From: Candidatus Cloacimonadota bacterium
Lineage (GTDB): Bacteria > Cloacimonadota > Cloacimonadia > Cloacimonadales > WRIO01
NCBI GenBank assembly: GCA_009777575.1
Contig: WRLO01000035.1
Location: forward strand, 1-32,370
Direction: 5' to 3'
DNA: 32,370 bases
Both the position numbers and the translations under genes were made by a program. Numbering within the stretch: the first letter of the stretch is position 1; every line of letters starts with the position of its first letter. Positions 30,654 to 32,370 of the stretch are shown piece by piece. Below the pieces are notes generated by a model. That model had not been told where the DNA came from. It ran no database searches and saw only the letters and a list, made by a program, of their open reading frames with translations.

Positions 30654-31922
30654 ATGTTTTTATTTGATGCTATCAACAGTAGCTTACAAACAATATTGAA
30701 TCACAAGTTTAGGTCATTATTGACACTTCTGGGAATTTTGATTGGAATCACCTCAGTTGTAGCGATGTTTTCTTCTGTTAATGGTATACGACTTGTGATA
30801 GCAGAAAATATTGAAGGTATGGGTTGGACAAATATGCTCGTAGTAAATTCTGGAGCTCAAAGAGGTATGCGTGGTCGGGGATTTGGGCGAATGGGTGGAA
30901 TGCAAACAGCAGCCAGAAGAGCAATTCCTTTGACCTATAGAGATTATGAGGCATTGAGAGAAGAATTAGATACGAAATACATCTATGGGATGGTAGAATC
31001 TTGGAATCGTAATCCTATAAGCAGAGAATGGTTTAGGGTTCGAGCAACAAACGAAGATTATTTCCATGCAAATACTTTTTATTTAAAAGAAGGTCGCTTT
31101 TTTAATGCTTTTGAATTAAGCAGAGGTATGAAAGTAGCAATAGTAGGACCAACTTTTTCTGAAGACCATTTCAAAGGAGAAGACCCTCTTGGAAAATATT
31201 ATACAACTGGTGGCCATCGATATCAAATTATAGGTATTCTTGACGAAGATCCATTAAATAAGGCTGGAACAATGCAGTTTAATCCTTGGCAAAGAAACTG
31301 GGATTTACAAGCAGTATATATCCCATTGCGAACAGGTGCTATGTATCTCAGTCAAAATATGTCTATCAACTATATCGCTATGCATTCTCATGATTCAGAA
31401 GGATTCGCAGACATGCGAAATAGAGCAACTCAGATTTTACTTGCAAGAAGAAATATGAATAGAGATTTTTCGTTTCAGGATGTATCTGCTGAAATATTAC
31501 AATTTACTCAACAAATGGATGAGATGTTAAAAAATTGGGGGATAGCTCTTTTTATTATTGCTACTGTATCTCTTTTGGTGGGAGGAATTGGTCTTTTTTC
31601 AACATTATTAATTTCAATTAATGAAAGAATGATAGAAATTGGCATTAGAAAATCAGTAGGAGCTAGGGATTTAGATATATTTTTTTATTTTATCATTGAA
31701 TCTGTAACTCTTTCTGCTATAGCAGCTATAATCGGTATTATTTTGGGTTTATTACTCACTCAGGCTCTCGGTATGGCTCTTAAAACTACGATACCCATTT
31801 CTATACTCAGTATATATTTAGGGATAGGTTTTGCTTTTTTGATAGGTTTTTTGTCAGGTTTATATCCTGCAATAAAAGCTTCAAAGATAAATCCTATTCA
31901 GGCTATTTATTATTTTGAATGA
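30654..31922 (+). CDS. MacB/FtsX-type ABC transporter permease
   Basis: 422 aa. One N-terminal membrane helix (~20-42, 'SLLTLLGILIGITSVVAMFS'), a large periplasmic MacB-type core domain (~45-285), then three C-terminal helices (~293-415) with 'EIGIRKSVGARDLDI', the coupling motif that contacts the ATPase, and the terminal 'IKASKINPIQAIYYF'. An unusual Gly/Arg/Met-rich stretch (residues ~70-83, RGMRGRGFGRMGGM) interrupts the start of the periplasmic domain. Such permeases pair with a LolD/MacB-like ATPase and often a membrane-fusion protein to export lipoproteins, peptides or drugs; neither partner is within the window. AAGGA precedes the ATG. Confidence 0.92.
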   Translation: MFLFDAINSSLQTILNHKFRSLLTLLGILIGITSVVAMFSSVNGIRLVIAENIEGMGWTNMLVVNSGAQRGMRGRGFGRMGGMQTAARRAIPLTYRDYEALREELDTKYIYGMVESWNRNPISREWFRVRATNEDYFHANTFYLKEGRFFNAFELSRGMKVAIVGPTFSEDHFKGEDPLGKYYTTGGHRYQIIGILDEDPLNKAGTMQFNPWQRNWDLQAVYIPLRTGAMYLSQNMSINYIAMHSHDSEGFADMRNRATQILLARRNMNRDFSFQDVSAEILQFTQQMDEMLKNWGIALFIIATVSLLVGGIGLFSTLLISINERMIEIGIRKSVGARDLDIFFYFIIESVTLSAIAAIIGIILGLLLTQALGMALKTTIPISILSIYLGIGFAFLIGFLSGLYPAIKASKINPIQAIYYFE

Positions 31923-32023
31923 GAACTAGTTAAAAAATATTTTTTTATCGAATATTTTCTTTATAGAAAAAGGTTTGAAAGGTTTTTTGAAATAAAATTT
32001 ATGACTAAATAAAAAAAAAGTTC

Positions 32024-32053
32024 TTGACTTTTTGGAGTTGTTTTAAATAATTG
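32024..32053 (+). promoter_or_regulatory. candidate promoter near the right edge
   Basis: TTGACT (32024-32029), 18 nt, TAATTG (32048-32053). ~43 nt upstream of an ATG at 32096. Confidence 0.4.
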
Positions 32054-32095
32054 TTCCTAATTGATAAAGAATACGAAAAACGGGAATAATTAATT

Positions 32096-32249
32096 ATGGG
32101 AAATGAAGTGGGATTAGGCATTTTTGCCAAAATCAACAGGAAAGGTCAAAATTCGCAAAATAGCGGCACTTTCAAAAAATGGTCTTCGATGTATACCTTG
32201 ACCGAGATAGCTCAAGGAATACCTTTTTATGCCTTAAATAAAGGCATGT
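32096..32249 (+). CDS. possible 5' part of a gene cut by the contig end
   Basis: From the ATG at 32096 a frame encodes MGNEVGLGIFAKINRKGQ and ~33 more residues before the sequence turns into poly-C. A promoter candidate lies upstream, but the ribosome site is weak and no family is recognised. A 7-bp hairpin (ATGCCTT/AAGGCAT, 32229-32247) lies at its end, so it may instead be non-coding repeat DNA. Confidence 0.25.
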
Positions 32250-32370
32250 TTACCCCCCCCCCCCCCCCCCCCGCCCCCCCGCCCCCCCCGCCCCCCCCCC
32301 CCCCGCCCCACGCCCGCACCCCCCCGACCCCCGCCACGCCCAGCTTATAGCGCCACACCCCCCTCACCCA
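32250..32370. other. low-complexity poly-C tract, probable sequencing/assembly artefact
   Basis: From about 32253 the sequence becomes almost pure C with scattered G, A and T until the end, an abrupt change from a roughly two-thirds AT background. It reads as poly-Pro in one frame. Such tails at contig ends arise from poly-G read ends of two-colour sequencing (seen here as the complement). I would not annotate biology here. Confidence 0.85.

Noticed and set aside
32250-32350. Proline-rich protein C-terminus
   Set aside because: Product of the probably artefactual poly-C tract.

Overview
The window is AT-rich bacterial DNA, most likely from the FCB assemblage (Bacteroidota/Cloacimonadota-like). 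Three observations point there. Two secreted proteins end in a type IX secretion (T9SS) style C-terminal sorting domain. An outer-membrane barrel resembles the PorV/UPF0164 family. About ten genes are preceded by the same promoter shape, TTGAC followed 22-23 nt later by (T/A)TTG, which resembles the Bacteroidota -33/-7 promoter. The carriage of a flagellar sigma factor operon and a ferredoxin-dependent 2-oxoacid oxidoreductase next to methylmalonyl-CoA epimerase suggests a motile anaerobe that ferments amino or organic acids. The exact lineage cannot be fixed from sequence reading alone.

Layout: 1-5271 (minus strand) is a flagellar operon: promoter, fliA, a signal-peptide/Pro-rich/membrane protein with a C-terminal HTH-like tail, a FliK-like protein, a tiny translationally coupled protein, and cytidine deaminase. 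Beyond it lies a small Hint/intein-like protein with its own near-perfect FliA-type promoter. 5525-6460 is a compact lysis-cassette-like trio: holin-like protein, a 50-aa ORF, and a GH24 endolysin with an E-C-T triad. 6735-10147 encodes a large hybrid sensor kinase (HisKA-HATPase-REC-HPt) and an FGE-fold exported protein. 10235-11577 (plus) is a DUF6978 + DUF1828/DUF1829 gene pair, a class seen in accessory regions, followed by hairpin-rich repeat DNA and a strong bidirectional terminator. 11832-15184 (minus) is korD-korA-korB-korC-mce: 2-oxoacid:ferredoxin oxidoreductase plus methylmalonyl-CoA epimerase.

15374-16153 is the PorV-like barrel. It is followed by 832 bp without genes that hold a 114-bp tandem repeat with a covarying hairpin and a 473-bp element bounded by 13-bp inverted repeats. 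16986-19811 is a two-gene partner-switching module: a STAS protein and a sensor-PP2C-HATPase fusion. 19925-24223 holds two T9SS-type secreted proteins. The second is a peptidylarginine-deiminase-like enzyme that keeps the residues known in Porphyromonas gingivalis PPAD, including the two arginines that read a C-terminal arginine. 24394-27702 (minus) is cca and a TPR histidine kinase. 27787-27948 is a three-copy palindromic repeat with compensatory changes. 28121-31922 carries topA and a MacB-type permease. The last ~120 bases are an abrupt poly-C tract that looks like a sequencing/assembly artefact at a contig end.

Start codons were moved from the longest-ORF start for five genes (661, 1362, 10147, 15184, 27702) because a ribosome binding site, a promoter or an ATGA overlap decides them.
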